Shown: positions 30,062-37,618 of the stretch, piece after piece
How the letters are laid out: every line of letters starts with the position of its first letter
How positions within the stretch are numbered: the stretch's first letter is position 1
DNA from: Paraburkholderia sp. Tr-20389
GTDB lineage: Bacteria > Pseudomonadota > Gammaproteobacteria > Burkholderiales > Burkholderiaceae
DNA length: 64,000 nucleotides
Reading direction: 5' to 3'
Assembly (NCBI RefSeq): GCF_017104565.1
Contig: NZ_JAAGPD010000005.1
Span: 248,001-312,000, forward strand
The notes under the pieces: model-generated
The model's input: the letters and a program-made list of their open reading frames with translations, nothing else
Told to the model about the DNA's origin: nothing
Database searches by the model: none
Made by a program: the position numbers and the translations under genes

Positions 30062-30262
30062 TCAGCGCCTGTTCGACGCGAGTCCGATCAGGCCTGCGAG
30101 TGTCGCGACGATCCCGCCCGCGATCAGGAAGATGGTCTTGTTGGTCGGCGAGCCCGTGAAGACACGCGACACGTCGTTGCTGAACGAATGAAACGACTGG
30201 CCGCCGAAGTACAGCAGCACGACGCCGCCGACGATCAATGCGAGCGAGATCGCTTTGGTCAT
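30062..30262 (-). CDS. DUF3185 family small membrane protein
   Basis: 66 residues with two transmembrane helices (ISLALIVGGVVLLYFGG and TIFLIAGGIVATLAGLIGLA) separated by a polar loop QSFHSFSNDVSRVFTGSPTNK. This layout and the loop are typical of DUF3185. A GAGGAAG ribosome binding site lies 5 bases before the ATG at 30262. Function unknown. It is convergent with the PhyH gene. Confidence 0.85.
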   Translation of the reverse strand: MTKAISLALIVGGVVLLYFGGQSFHSFSNDVSRVFTGSPTNKTIFLIAGGIVATLAGLIGLASNRR

Positions 30263-30574
30263 GAACACTTCCTCATCGATGGATAACAGTGGCGGAGAGT
30301 CTAGGTGATCGACGCCTTCGAGTCCATGCTCGCGTCCCGCAGTGTGGGCGTCTGCAGCCCACGCGGCGATTGGCTAACATAGCGTGTTGGGCGGTCGCTG
30401 GCGGTTCGCAATCTGCGTGCCGGACAGCGGCGCAATAGACCCTTCGCGTGATACCGGTAACGCGTCATCCGTACGCGGCATCACGGCGGCACCTCAGTAC
30501 AACAACAACGCTTCACTCGAGCGATGCACGACGGCATCGCCGCTCCACTTCTGTTCTCGACAAGGACACTATCC
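30263..30574. other. Divergent intergenic region DUF3185 / aldo-keto reductase
   Basis: 312 bases. No convincing promoter pair, operator or small gene was recognised. The frame of the reductase is open part of the way into it, without coding signature. Confidence 0.3.
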
Positions 30575-31618
30575 ATGGCTTACGAAGCAGCTTCAGCACG
30601 CTATTCGGACATGCAGTACCGCGTTTGCGGCAAGTCGGGTCTCAAACTGCCGGCGTTGTCGCTCGGCCTGTGGCACAACTTCGGCGACACCACGCCGATC
30701 TCGACGCAGCGCGACATCCTGCGCACGTCGTTCGATCTCGGCATCACGCACTTCGACCTCGCGAACAACTATGGCCCGCCGTACGGCAGCGCGGAAACGA
30801 ACTTCGGCCGCATCTTCAAGGACGACTTCAGGCCGTACCGCGACGAACTGCTGATTTCGTCGAAGGCAGGTTGGGACATGTGGCCCGGCCCGTACGGCCA
30901 GGGCGGCGGCTCGCGCAAATACGTGCTGGCGAGTCTCGACCAGAGCCTGCAGCGCATGGGTCTCGACTACGTCGACATCTTCTATTCGCACCGTTTCGAT
31001 GTCGACACGCCGCTCGAAGAAACCGCAGGCGCGCTCGCGAGCGCCGTGCAGCAGGGCAAGGCGCTGTATATCGGCATCTCGTCGTACTCCGCGCAGAAGA
31101 CGCTCGAAATGGCGAAGCTGCTCGCCGAATACAAGGTGCCGCTGCTGATTCATCAGCCCGCGTACAACATGCTGAACCGCTGGATCGAACACGATCTGCT
31201 CGGCGCGCTGGAGCAAACGGGTTCGGGCGCGATCGCCTTCACACCGCTCGCGCAAGGTCTGCTGACGGGCAAGTATCTGAATGGCGTGCCGCAAGACGCG
31301 CGCGTCAACAAGGCGGGCGGCGGTTCGCTGAAGCAGGAGCATCTGAGCGAGCAGAACATCGACCGCGTGCGCAAGCTCAACGACATCGCGCAGCGCCGCG
31401 GTCAAAGCCTTGCGCAGATGGCGCTCGCGTGGACGCTGCGCGATCCGCGCGTGACGTCGGCGCTGATCGGCGCGAGCAAGGCGGAGCAGGTCCGCGAGAA
31501 CGTCGCGGCGCTGAAGAACCTGTCGTTCACGGCGGAAGAACTTGCGGAGATCGACCGCCATGCGACGGAAGGCGGCGTGAACCTGTGGGAGAAGCCGTCG
31601 ACGGATCAGCACATTTGA
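30575..31618 (+). CDS. Aldo/keto reductase, YghZ (L-glyceraldehyde 3-phosphate reductase) type
   Basis: 347-residue NADPH-dependent (beta/alpha)8 reductase. The catalytic tetrad is visible: Asp in HFDLANNYGPPYGSAE, Tyr in the same segment, Lys in ISSKAGWDMWPGPYG, and His in DIFYSHRFD. The WPGPYGQGGGSRKY stretch and the C-terminal cofactor site SALIGASKAEQVREN are characteristic of YghZ/Gpr proteins, which reduce L-glyceraldehyde 3-phosphate and methylglyoxal. The ATG at 30575 gives the family length. A terminator follows at 31703. Confidence 0.9.
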   Translation: MAYEAASARYSDMQYRVCGKSGLKLPALSLGLWHNFGDTTPISTQRDILRTSFDLGITHFDLANNYGPPYGSAETNFGRIFKDDFRPYRDELLISSKAGWDMWPGPYGQGGGSRKYVLASLDQSLQRMGLDYVDIFYSHRFDVDTPLEETAGALASAVQQGKALYIGISSYSAQKTLEMAKLLAEYKVPLLIHQPAYNMLNRWIEHDLLGALEQTGSGAIAFTPLAQGLLTGKYLNGVPQDARVNKAGGGSLKQEHLSEQNIDRVRKLNDIAQRRGQSLAQMALAWTLRDPRVTSALIGASKAEQVRENVAALKNLSFTAEELAEIDRHATEGGVNLWEKPSTDQHI

Positions 31619-31702
31619 TGCGGCCCGGAACTGGCAGTGCCGCGACACCGCCAGCATTGGAATATGCCGACGGATAGGCCTGTTCCCTACGCCAGCGCGA
31701 AG

Positions 31703-31735
31703 CCCCTTGGCGAAAGTCCACGGGGTTTTTTCTTG
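31703..31735 (+). terminator. Rho-independent terminator after aldo/keto reductase
   Basis: CCCCTTGG (31703-31710) with CCACGGGG (31718-31725), one internal mismatch, followed by TTTTTTCTT. Confidence 0.75.
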
Positions 31736-31756
31736 ACCTCCGTCGTGGACAGCTGC

Positions 31757-31811
31757 TTGACGAGTACCTATATTAGGTACAATATTACCTGACTTCGGTA
31801 CAAATTTACCT
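31757..31811 (+). promoter_or_regulatory. Promoter with helically phased operator half-sites for the MNT/HEPN cassette
   Basis: TTGACG (31757-31762) and TACAAT (31778-31783) form a promoter with a 15-base spacer. Half-sites begin at 31765 (TACCT), 31775 (AGGTA), 31786 (TACCT), 31796 (CGGTA) and 31807 (TACCT), alternating in orientation with steps of 10, 11, 10 and 11 bases. The first two make the perfect palindrome GTACCTATATTAGGTAC (31764-31780) between and overlapping the promoter elements. AGGTACAATATTACCT (31775-31790) recurs as CGGTACAAATTTACCT (31796-31811). The natural candidate binder is the winged helix of the downstream protein. Confidence 0.75.
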
Positions 31812-31848
31812 GGTTCCGGTTGTCACGGTGCGGGCTAAAAAGTCACCC

Positions 31849-32418
31849 ATGCTTGCCGATTTTCTTCTCACACCGAAGCAACAGCGAATCCTCGGCGCCT
31901 TCTTGCTGAATCCCGCGCGCAGCTTCGCCATCAGCGATATCTTCGATCTCGTGGAAGGTGGCCGTAGCTCGACGCAGGCTTTTATCAAGTCGCTGGTCGA
32001 GGCGCAGGTGCTCTTGCTCGACACGGAACATCGCACGACGCGATACACGGCGAATGCCGCGCATCCGCTCTATCCGGAGTTGCGCCAGATCGCTATCAAG
32101 AGCTTCGGAATCCGGGAGCCCATCGAGGCTGCGCTCGTCGAACTGCGGAATCAGGTGGACCGCGCCTTTATCTTCGGCTCGCTCGCGAAGGGAACGGACA
32201 AACCGGACAGCGATGTCGACGTGATGCTTGTTGGCGACGTCCGGCTCGGCAAGGCGACGCGTGCGCTGGAGGCGGCCGGGTCCAAGCTTGGCAGGGAGAT
32301 TCACGTGAACGTTTATCCGGCAACCGAGTGGGAGGAGCTACGAATCTCAGACCCGGTGGTCCGCGCAATTGATGAGGGTCCAAAGATTGAACTCAATATT
32401 GCCGCTTCTGCCGACTAA
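31849..32418 (+). CDS. Winged-helix / MNT-type nucleotidyltransferase protein (probable antitoxin-regulator)
   Basis: About 189 residues. The N-terminal 75 form a helix-turn-helix of ArsR/winged type (LLTPKQQRILGAFLLNPARSFAISDI, then a wing ending TRYTANAAHPLYPELRQI). The second half is a minimal nucleotidyltransferase with GSLAKGTDKPDSDVDVML, the GSx(10)DxD motif with both metal-binding Asp present. Such MNT proteins pair with HEPN proteins as toxin-antitoxin modules (for example MntA/HepT), where the MNT member can AMPylate the HEPN partner. The next gene is HEPN-like and overlaps by about 47 bases. An in-frame GTG at 31828 is an alternative start; relatives I recall usually begin MLADALF-like, favouring 31849. 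Confidence 0.8.
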   Translation: MLADFLLTPKQQRILGAFLLNPARSFAISDIFDLVEGGRSSTQAFIKSLVEAQVLLLDTEHRTTRYTANAAHPLYPELRQIAIKSFGIREPIEAALVELRNQVDRAFIFGSLAKGTDKPDSDVDVMLVGDVRLGKATRALEAAGSKLGREIHVNVYPATEWEELRISDPVVRAIDEGPKIELNIAASAD

Positions 32419-32854
32419 AGCACTCTCTGATGCGCTCAAAGCAAGTTATATCCGCGAGACCGCCTATGAAGACGTGCACGCCATCCAGTTTCGCAAGAAC
32501 GTCGCATCGTATATCCAGGCCGCAAAGCTCGAGATGGCGCCCATCGCGCGGTACACGCTCGCTTATGAAGCACTTCACGCCATCGCTGTCGGCGTGCTTT
32601 ACGTGCACGGTCTCGCGCCGGGCAACAGGGAAGGACATCGAACGCAAGCGTTATCGCTGATGTACGGCTTTCTCGACCTCGACCTCGACGATAGATCGGA
32701 AATTACGCACGCGAGCCAAACCCGTAACGACAAGCTTTATAAGAGTCTCGCGCCACCCCCATCGAGCGCAACTGCTACCTATCTGCTCGAACTCGCTGAG
32801 CGAGTCGAAAAAATAGCCCGGCAGAAACTGCCGGGCTGGTTTGCGCTGGCGTAA
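32372..32854 (+). CDS. HEPN-like protein (probable toxin partner of the MNT protein)
   Basis: About 160 residues, all helical by appearance. Key strings are IARYTLAYEALHAIAVGVLYVHGL, a GHR (EGHRTQAL), and RNDKLYKSL near residue 120, followed by a C-terminal helix. This order resembles HEPN proteins, where a Tyr/Ala-rich helix, a GH motif and an RNxxxY/RxxxxH element line the active site. RSEITH (RX4H) is present at about residues 107-112, but followed by AS rather than the xY of HepT. The TTG/ATG start region lies inside the upstream gene. HEPN assignment is by pattern, not by search. Confidence 0.65.
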   Translation: MRVQRLNSILPLLPTKALSDALKASYIRETAYEDVHAIQFRKNVASYIQAAKLEMAPIARYTLAYEALHAIAVGVLYVHGLAPGNREGHRTQALSLMYGFLDLDLDDRSEITHASQTRNDKLYKSLAPPPSSATATYLLELAERVEKIARQKLPGWFALA

Positions 32855-32875
32855 GCACGATGAAACGTCGCTTCG

Positions 32876-33058
32876 CTAAACGAGCGCGGGCAACCCCTCT
32901 ACCAGCACGACCGCAAACACGACCCCAAGCAGCGCGCCCAATACCCGCAGCGTGTTGTGCCTGAACTCGGTTTTGCACGGAAGCGCGCCGAGGAAGAGTG
33001 CCCCGGCCAGCGCCATCGGAATGACCAGAATGAAATCACCGATCGTGAAGTAGTGCAT
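32876..33058 (-). CDS. Small two-helix membrane protein, unknown
   Basis: 60 residues with two hydrophobic helices (FILVIPMALAGALFLGALP and VLGALLGVVFAVVLVEGLPALV) separated by CKTEFRHNT. An AGGAG ribosome binding site lies at good distance before the ATG at 33058. No family is recognised. It stands alone, convergent with the HEPN-like gene. Confidence 0.7.
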   Translation of the reverse strand: MHYFTIGDFILVIPMALAGALFLGALPCKTEFRHNTLRVLGALLGVVFAVVLVEGLPALV

Positions 33059-33329
33059 GCCCGTCTCCTGTGTGTAGTCGTTTGACGCGACTGCATGCGG
33101 CGCGCCTGAAACCAGTATAGGAGACCGTACGGACGCGTTTGGTTAGCTGCAACGCACACACGCTTCTGTCCCTCGTGAGGAAAAGCGAAGCGGGACAAGG
33201 CTTTGCACGGTACGCACATCGGCGTGAGGAATCTCGCGCCGCGCGCGCGTCCGCTTACGCCGACCTTTCTGAATATGCGTTTTATCGGTCGAAACGTCGG
33301 CGAAAGTTGCGCGCGTTGCAGGAGTGACG

Positions 33330-34601
33330 TTAGGCCGCGCCGAGGCGCTCGCGAGCCCTCAAACGCGTCGACGCGAGTATGCCGATCAGCAGCAACGCCC
33401 CGACGAGCGCCGCGACGCCCGTCCACGCGTAAGCCGCCCACACGCGCCCGCCGTACGAGCCGACGATGCTCGAACCGAGGTAATACGCGAGCAAATACAG
33501 TGCGGCCGCCTGGCCTTTCGCTTCCTTCGCGATCCGTCCGACCCAACCGCTCGCCACCGCGTGTCCAGCAAAGAAGCCAAATGTCACGCAGGCGATGCCG
33601 CAAGCGATCAGCGCAAGCGACTGCGTCGTCGTGAGTAGCAAACCGCATAACATGATGACGATGCTGCCCGTCAGCACGCGTCCGCGTCCGAACGTGTCGG
33701 CCATCCGCCCCGACCACGGCGACGCGACCACGCCCGTCAGATACACGACGAAAATGCCGCCGATGGCCGTCTGGCTCAGCCCGAACGGTGGCGCAAGCAG
33801 CCGGTAGCCGATGTAGTTGTACAGCGTGACGAAGCTGCCCATCAGCACGAAGCCCATCAGGAACAGCAGCGGCAAACCGGGCCGGCGGAAATGCTTCGCG
33901 AGCGCGCTTTGATGATGTGCAAAGCCGAGTCCGCGGCGCGGCACGAAATGGCGCGACGGTGGCAGCAGCGAGCGGAACGCGAGCATCGACAGAATGCCGA
34001 GCACGCCGATCGTGCCGATCGCGACGCGCCACGAGAACAGATCCGCGACGACGCCCGTGATCACGCGTCCCGCCATGCCGCCGATGGCCGTGCCGCCGAC
34101 ATAAAGACCCATCGCGAGTCCGAGGCCCTCGGGATGCACTTCCTCGGCGAGATACGCCATCGCGACGGCGGGCACGCCGCCGAGCGCAAGCCCTTCGAGC
34201 GCGCGCAGCAACAGCAGCGCGTGCCATTGCTGCGTGAACGCGACCGCGAGCGTGAGCAGCGAAGAGACGGTGAGCGAAGCCGTCATCAGCCGATGGCGGC
34301 TCCATCCTTCCGAGACGAAGCCCGCGACAAACACCGCGAGCGCGAGCGCAGCCGTCGTCAGCGACAGCGACAGGCTGCTTTGCGCCGGGCTGACGTCGAA
34401 CGAGGCGGAGAACGCGGGCAACAACGGCTGCACGCAGTAAAGCAGCGAAAACGTTGCATAACCGGCAAACAGCAGCGCCAGACTGGCGCGCCAGTAGGCG
34501 CGCGTGCCGCGCTCGAGATACGGCGTGCCGGCGGGGGAAGGAGAGGATGAGGCGAAAGACGAAGAATCAGCGGGCCGACTCGGGTCCGACGATGCGGTCA
34601 C
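33330..34601 (-). CDS. MFS transporter, YnfM-like drug/arabinose-efflux type
   Basis: About 423 residues with 12 predicted helices. The N-terminus is a polar Ser/Pro-rich stretch, then LALLFAGYATFSLLYCVQPLLPAFSASFDVSPAQSSLSLS, the opening typical of YnfM-type MFS exporters. SEGWSRHRLM and ALEGLALGGVPAVAMAYLAEE are MFS loop and helix-4/5 strings. A GTG at 34601 has a GGGAG ribosome binding site 7 bases upstream and is preferred over a longer frame. It follows the RND efflux operon on the same strand, 164 bases after the last gene, and may share export duties. Substrate unknown. Confidence 0.85.
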   Translation of the reverse strand: MTASSDPSRPADSSSFASSSPSPAGTPYLERGTRAYWRASLALLFAGYATFSLLYCVQPLLPAFSASFDVSPAQSSLSLSLTTAALALAVFVAGFVSEGWSRHRLMTASLTVSSLLTLAVAFTQQWHALLLLRALEGLALGGVPAVAMAYLAEEVHPEGLGLAMGLYVGGTAIGGMAGRVITGVVADLFSWRVAIGTIGVLGILSMLAFRSLLPPSRHFVPRRGLGFAHHQSALAKHFRRPGLPLLFLMGFVLMGSFVTLYNYIGYRLLAPPFGLSQTAIGGIFVVYLTGVVASPWSGRMADTFGRGRVLTGSIVIMLCGLLLTTTQSLALIACGIACVTFGFFAGHAVASGWVGRIAKEAKGQAAALYLLAYYLGSSIVGSYGGRVWAAYAWTGVAALVGALLLIGILASTRLRARERLGAA

Positions 34602-34765
34602 AACAGAACTCCCGGAAACGATGAGAAGTGGCGAAAGAAGTAGCGACAAGCGCGACGCCAGCAGGCGCGCAAGGGCTCAACGATACGCCCATTGCGCCAT
34701 GGGCGTCGTCGAACTCTGCAGCAGGACGCGGACCGGGAAGTCCGCGATGCGTGTTCTCTCAGCGC

Positions 34766-36283
34766 TTATCCACGCGTGGCGGCGGGCGCACTTGCCGGCT
34801 GGCCGGCTTCGTCGGGATGGGTGAGCTGCTCGTCGGTGGGCAGCGACGTGACGTCCCAGCCGCCGCCCAGTGCTTTGATAAGCGCGACACTTGCGGCCAT
34901 CCGGCGGCGCGCGATCGACACGGCTTCGCGCTCGTTGGTGAGCGCCGTCGTTTGCGCGACCACCACGTCGAGATACGTGATCGCACCGTTCTTGTATCGA
35001 TTCGACATGATCGCAAGCGAGCGCTGCGCGGCTTCGACGGCGCCGTCCTGCGTCTGTGCTTCCTGTTCGAGCACGCGCAAGGCCGCGATGTTGTCTTCGA
35101 CCTGACCGAATGCCGTGAGCACCGTTTGACGATACTGCGCGACGCCTTCGTCGTAGCTCGCCTGCGCTTCGGCCTTTTGCGCGGCGCGTCCGCCGAAGTC
35201 GAGCAAGGTGCCCGCGAGCGACGGTCCGAGCGACCAGAAGCGGCTCGGCGCAAGCAGCCATTGACTGAAGTTGGTCGCCTCCAGCCCGCCCGTCACCGAA
35301 AGGATCAGATTCGGAAAAAAGGCCGCCGTCGCGACGCCGATCTGCGCGTTCAGATTGACGACATGCCGCTCGGCGGAAGCGATGTCGGGCCGTCGCTCGA
35401 GCAGCGTCGACGGTACGCCGACGGGCGCGATCACGGGCACGGCGACGAGCGGCGCGACGGGCAACGAGAACGTCGAAGGCGGCTGGCCGATCAGAATGGC
35501 GATTGCATGTTCGAGCTGCGCGCGCTGCACGCCGAGATCGATCGCCTGCGCCTGAGTCGTGCGCAGTTGTGTCTGCGCCTGCGCGACGTCGCCGTCGGTG
35601 GCGATGCCGCCCTTGTAGCGGTTCTGCGTGAGTTCGACGGCTTCCTTGTAGGCGGCAATCGTATCGTCGAGTAGCTGGCGCTCGCGGTCGATGCCGCGCA
35701 GTTCGAAGTAGTCCGTCGCGAGCTCGGCCTGCATCGACAGCAACGCACTTTGCGCATCGGCGGCGCTGGCCTGCGCATTCGCGCGCGCCCCTTCGACGCT
35801 GCGCGACACACGGCCCCACAGGTCGGGCTCCCAGGTTGCATCGGCGCCGACGACCCAGTCGTCGAGCGTCTTGCCGGCGGTGGACTTGAACTTCACGTTC
35901 TCCGACGAGCGCGCACGCGAATAGCCGCCGCTCATGGTGACGACTGGGAAGAACTGCGAGCGGAACTGCGCGACCTGCGAGCGCGCCGCACGAAAGCGTG
36001 CCTGCGCGGCCTGCACGTTCTGGTTCGCGTCGGCCACTTGCTGTTCGAGCGCGTTCAGCGCGGCGTCGTCATAGACCTCCCACCAGGCGCTGCGGATATG
36101 CGCGTCGGCGGGCTCGGCCGCTTTCCAGCCTGTGCCTTCGAGTTCCTTGTACGTCGCGGCCGTCGGCGTCGCGGGCCGCTTGTAGTCGGGGCCGAGCGTG
36201 CACGCGGCAAGCAGGCTCGCGCCGGTAAACGCCGCAAGTGCCATTGCGGCGGTTGAGCGAAGGCGCGTGCGGTGCGTGCTCAC
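34766..36283 (-). CDS. RND efflux outer-membrane channel lipoprotein (OprM/NodT family)
   Basis: 505-residue trimeric outer-membrane channel for a tripartite pump. The signal peptide ends in the lipobox LLAAC (ALAAFTGASLLAAC) followed by TLGPDYKRP, the standard OprM start. Two OEP repeats follow, with FRAARSQVAQFRSQFFPVV and the second-repeat DIASAERHVVNLNAQIGVATAAFFPNL. Its ATG overlaps the end of the adaptor gene by 4 bases. It is the last gene of the pump-adaptor-channel operon. Confidence 0.93.
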   Translation of the reverse strand: MSTHRTRLRSTAAMALAAFTGASLLAACTLGPDYKRPATPTAATYKELEGTGWKAAEPADAHIRSAWWEVYDDAALNALEQQVADANQNVQAAQARFRAARSQVAQFRSQFFPVVTMSGGYSRARSSENVKFKSTAGKTLDDWVVGADATWEPDLWGRVSRSVEGARANAQASAADAQSALLSMQAELATDYFELRGIDRERQLLDDTIAAYKEAVELTQNRYKGGIATDGDVAQAQTQLRTTQAQAIDLGVQRAQLEHAIAILIGQPPSTFSLPVAPLVAVPVIAPVGVPSTLLERRPDIASAERHVVNLNAQIGVATAAFFPNLILSVTGGLEATNFSQWLLAPSRFWSLGPSLAGTLLDFGGRAAQKAEAQASYDEGVAQYRQTVLTAFGQVEDNIAALRVLEQEAQTQDGAVEAAQRSLAIMSNRYKNGAITYLDVVVAQTTALTNEREAVSIARRRMAASVALIKALGGGWDVTSLPTDEQLTHPDEAGQPASAPAATRG

Positions 36284-37548
36284 TCTGGTGCCTTTGCCGT
36301 CTGTTCGTTTTGTGCCGAAGCCGAAGTACCGGACGCGCCCGATGCCCCTGCGGCATTGCCCGCCTTCGGATGCACGATACGCACCGCCGCACCGTCGACG
36401 ATCGAATCCTGCGGATTCAGGATCACCTGTTCTTCGCCCGTCAGTCCCGATGCGACCGCGACGCGCGTGCCATAGTCGGTGCCGAGCGCGACCTTCACGA
36501 GCTTCACGCGCTGCTGTGCATCGACGGTGGCGACCTTCACGCCGTCGGGGCGGAACAGGAACGCGTTGCCGGGCAGGGTGAAGGGCGCCGCGACCTGCGA
36601 CTTCAGCGCAAAGTGAACCTGCGCATACGCGCCCGGCAGCAGATCGCCGTTGCGGTTGTCGACGTCGACTTCGACGAGCATCGTGCGCTGCTGCATATCG
36701 ACGGCGCCGGCCGTGCGCGCGACGGTGCCGGGATAGTGCTTCGACGGCGTTTCCGTGAGCGTCAGATACGCGGTCTGCTGCGCCTTCACTTCCTGCGCGT
36801 AAGCCTGCGGCACGTTCACATAGACGCGCAGCCGGTCCGCCTGCGCGACATGGAAGAGTTCCTTCGCGGGACCACCTGAGCTGCCTGCGTCGATCAACGC
36901 GCCGACATCCACGTTGCGTGCCGTCACGATGCCGTCGAACGGCGCATAGACCTTCTGGAACGATTGCGTCTTCTCGAGGCGCGCGACGTTAAAGCGTGCC
37001 GCGTCGAGCGTGCCTTTCTTCGCGAGCATGTCGCCGACCTTCTCGTCGGTTTCCTGCTTCGACACCGAGTTGCTGCGCAGCATCTCCGTCCAGCGGTCGG
37101 CGGTGCTTTTGGCGAGCGCGTAGTTGGCCTGTGCGTTCGCGAGATCGGCGCTCGCGGCCTTCAGCTGGTCGTCGACCTCGGGCGTGTCGATCTCGGCTAG
37201 CAGCTGCCCGGCCTTCACGTGCGCGCCGATGTCGACATACCACTTCTTCAGATAGCCATTGGTGCGCGCGTAGATCGGCGTGTCGAGAAACGCCTGCACG
37301 TTGCCGGGCAGCACGAGATCGAGCGCCGCCGCCGACTTCTGCGGCTTCACGACTTCGACGCTCAACTGCGCGGCATGCTGCGCGTCGCGTTCGAGCGCGG
37401 CGTGTGCGTCGTGGCGGGACCAGATGCCTTGCGCCGCGAGCGCGAGCACGACGACTGCCGCGCCGGCCGCGATCCAGCGGGAACGTTTCGATGAGCCGCG
37501 CGGGCCTTCCCCATGCGGCGCGGACTCATCAGGACGATTCACTTCCAT
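36280..37548 (-). CDS. RND efflux periplasmic adaptor (membrane fusion protein)
   Basis: About 422 residues. The N-terminal inner-membrane anchor (SRWIAAGAAVVVLALAAQGIW) leads to the lipoyl/hairpin architecture: VVKPQKSAAALDLVLPGNVQAFLDTPIYART opens the barrel-sandwich, a coiled hairpin follows (LKAASADLANAQANYALAKSTADRW), and the beta-barrel has YAPFDGIVTARNVDVGALI. A Pro/Ala/Gly-rich C-terminus ends the protein. MEVNRPDESAP at 37548, after a GGAG site, is the likely start. It lies 70 bases downstream of the pump gene. Confidence 0.92.
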   Translation of the reverse strand: MEVNRPDESAPHGEGPRGSSKRSRWIAAGAAVVVLALAAQGIWSRHDAHAALERDAQHAAQLSVEVVKPQKSAAALDLVLPGNVQAFLDTPIYARTNGYLKKWYVDIGAHVKAGQLLAEIDTPEVDDQLKAASADLANAQANYALAKSTADRWTEMLRSNSVSKQETDEKVGDMLAKKGTLDAARFNVARLEKTQSFQKVYAPFDGIVTARNVDVGALIDAGSSGGPAKELFHVAQADRLRVYVNVPQAYAQEVKAQQTAYLTLTETPSKHYPGTVARTAGAVDMQQRTMLVEVDVDNRNGDLLPGAYAQVHFALKSQVAAPFTLPGNAFLFRPDGVKVATVDAQQRVKLVKVALGTDYGTRVAVASGLTGEEQVILNPQDSIVDGAAVRIVHPKAGNAAGASGASGTSASAQNEQTAKAPE

Positions 37549-37618
37549 CTGCACTCCGGATACTGTGCTTGCACATCGTTGTTATGACAGCGGCCACTTT
37601 GTGCCCGCTTCGGGCACG

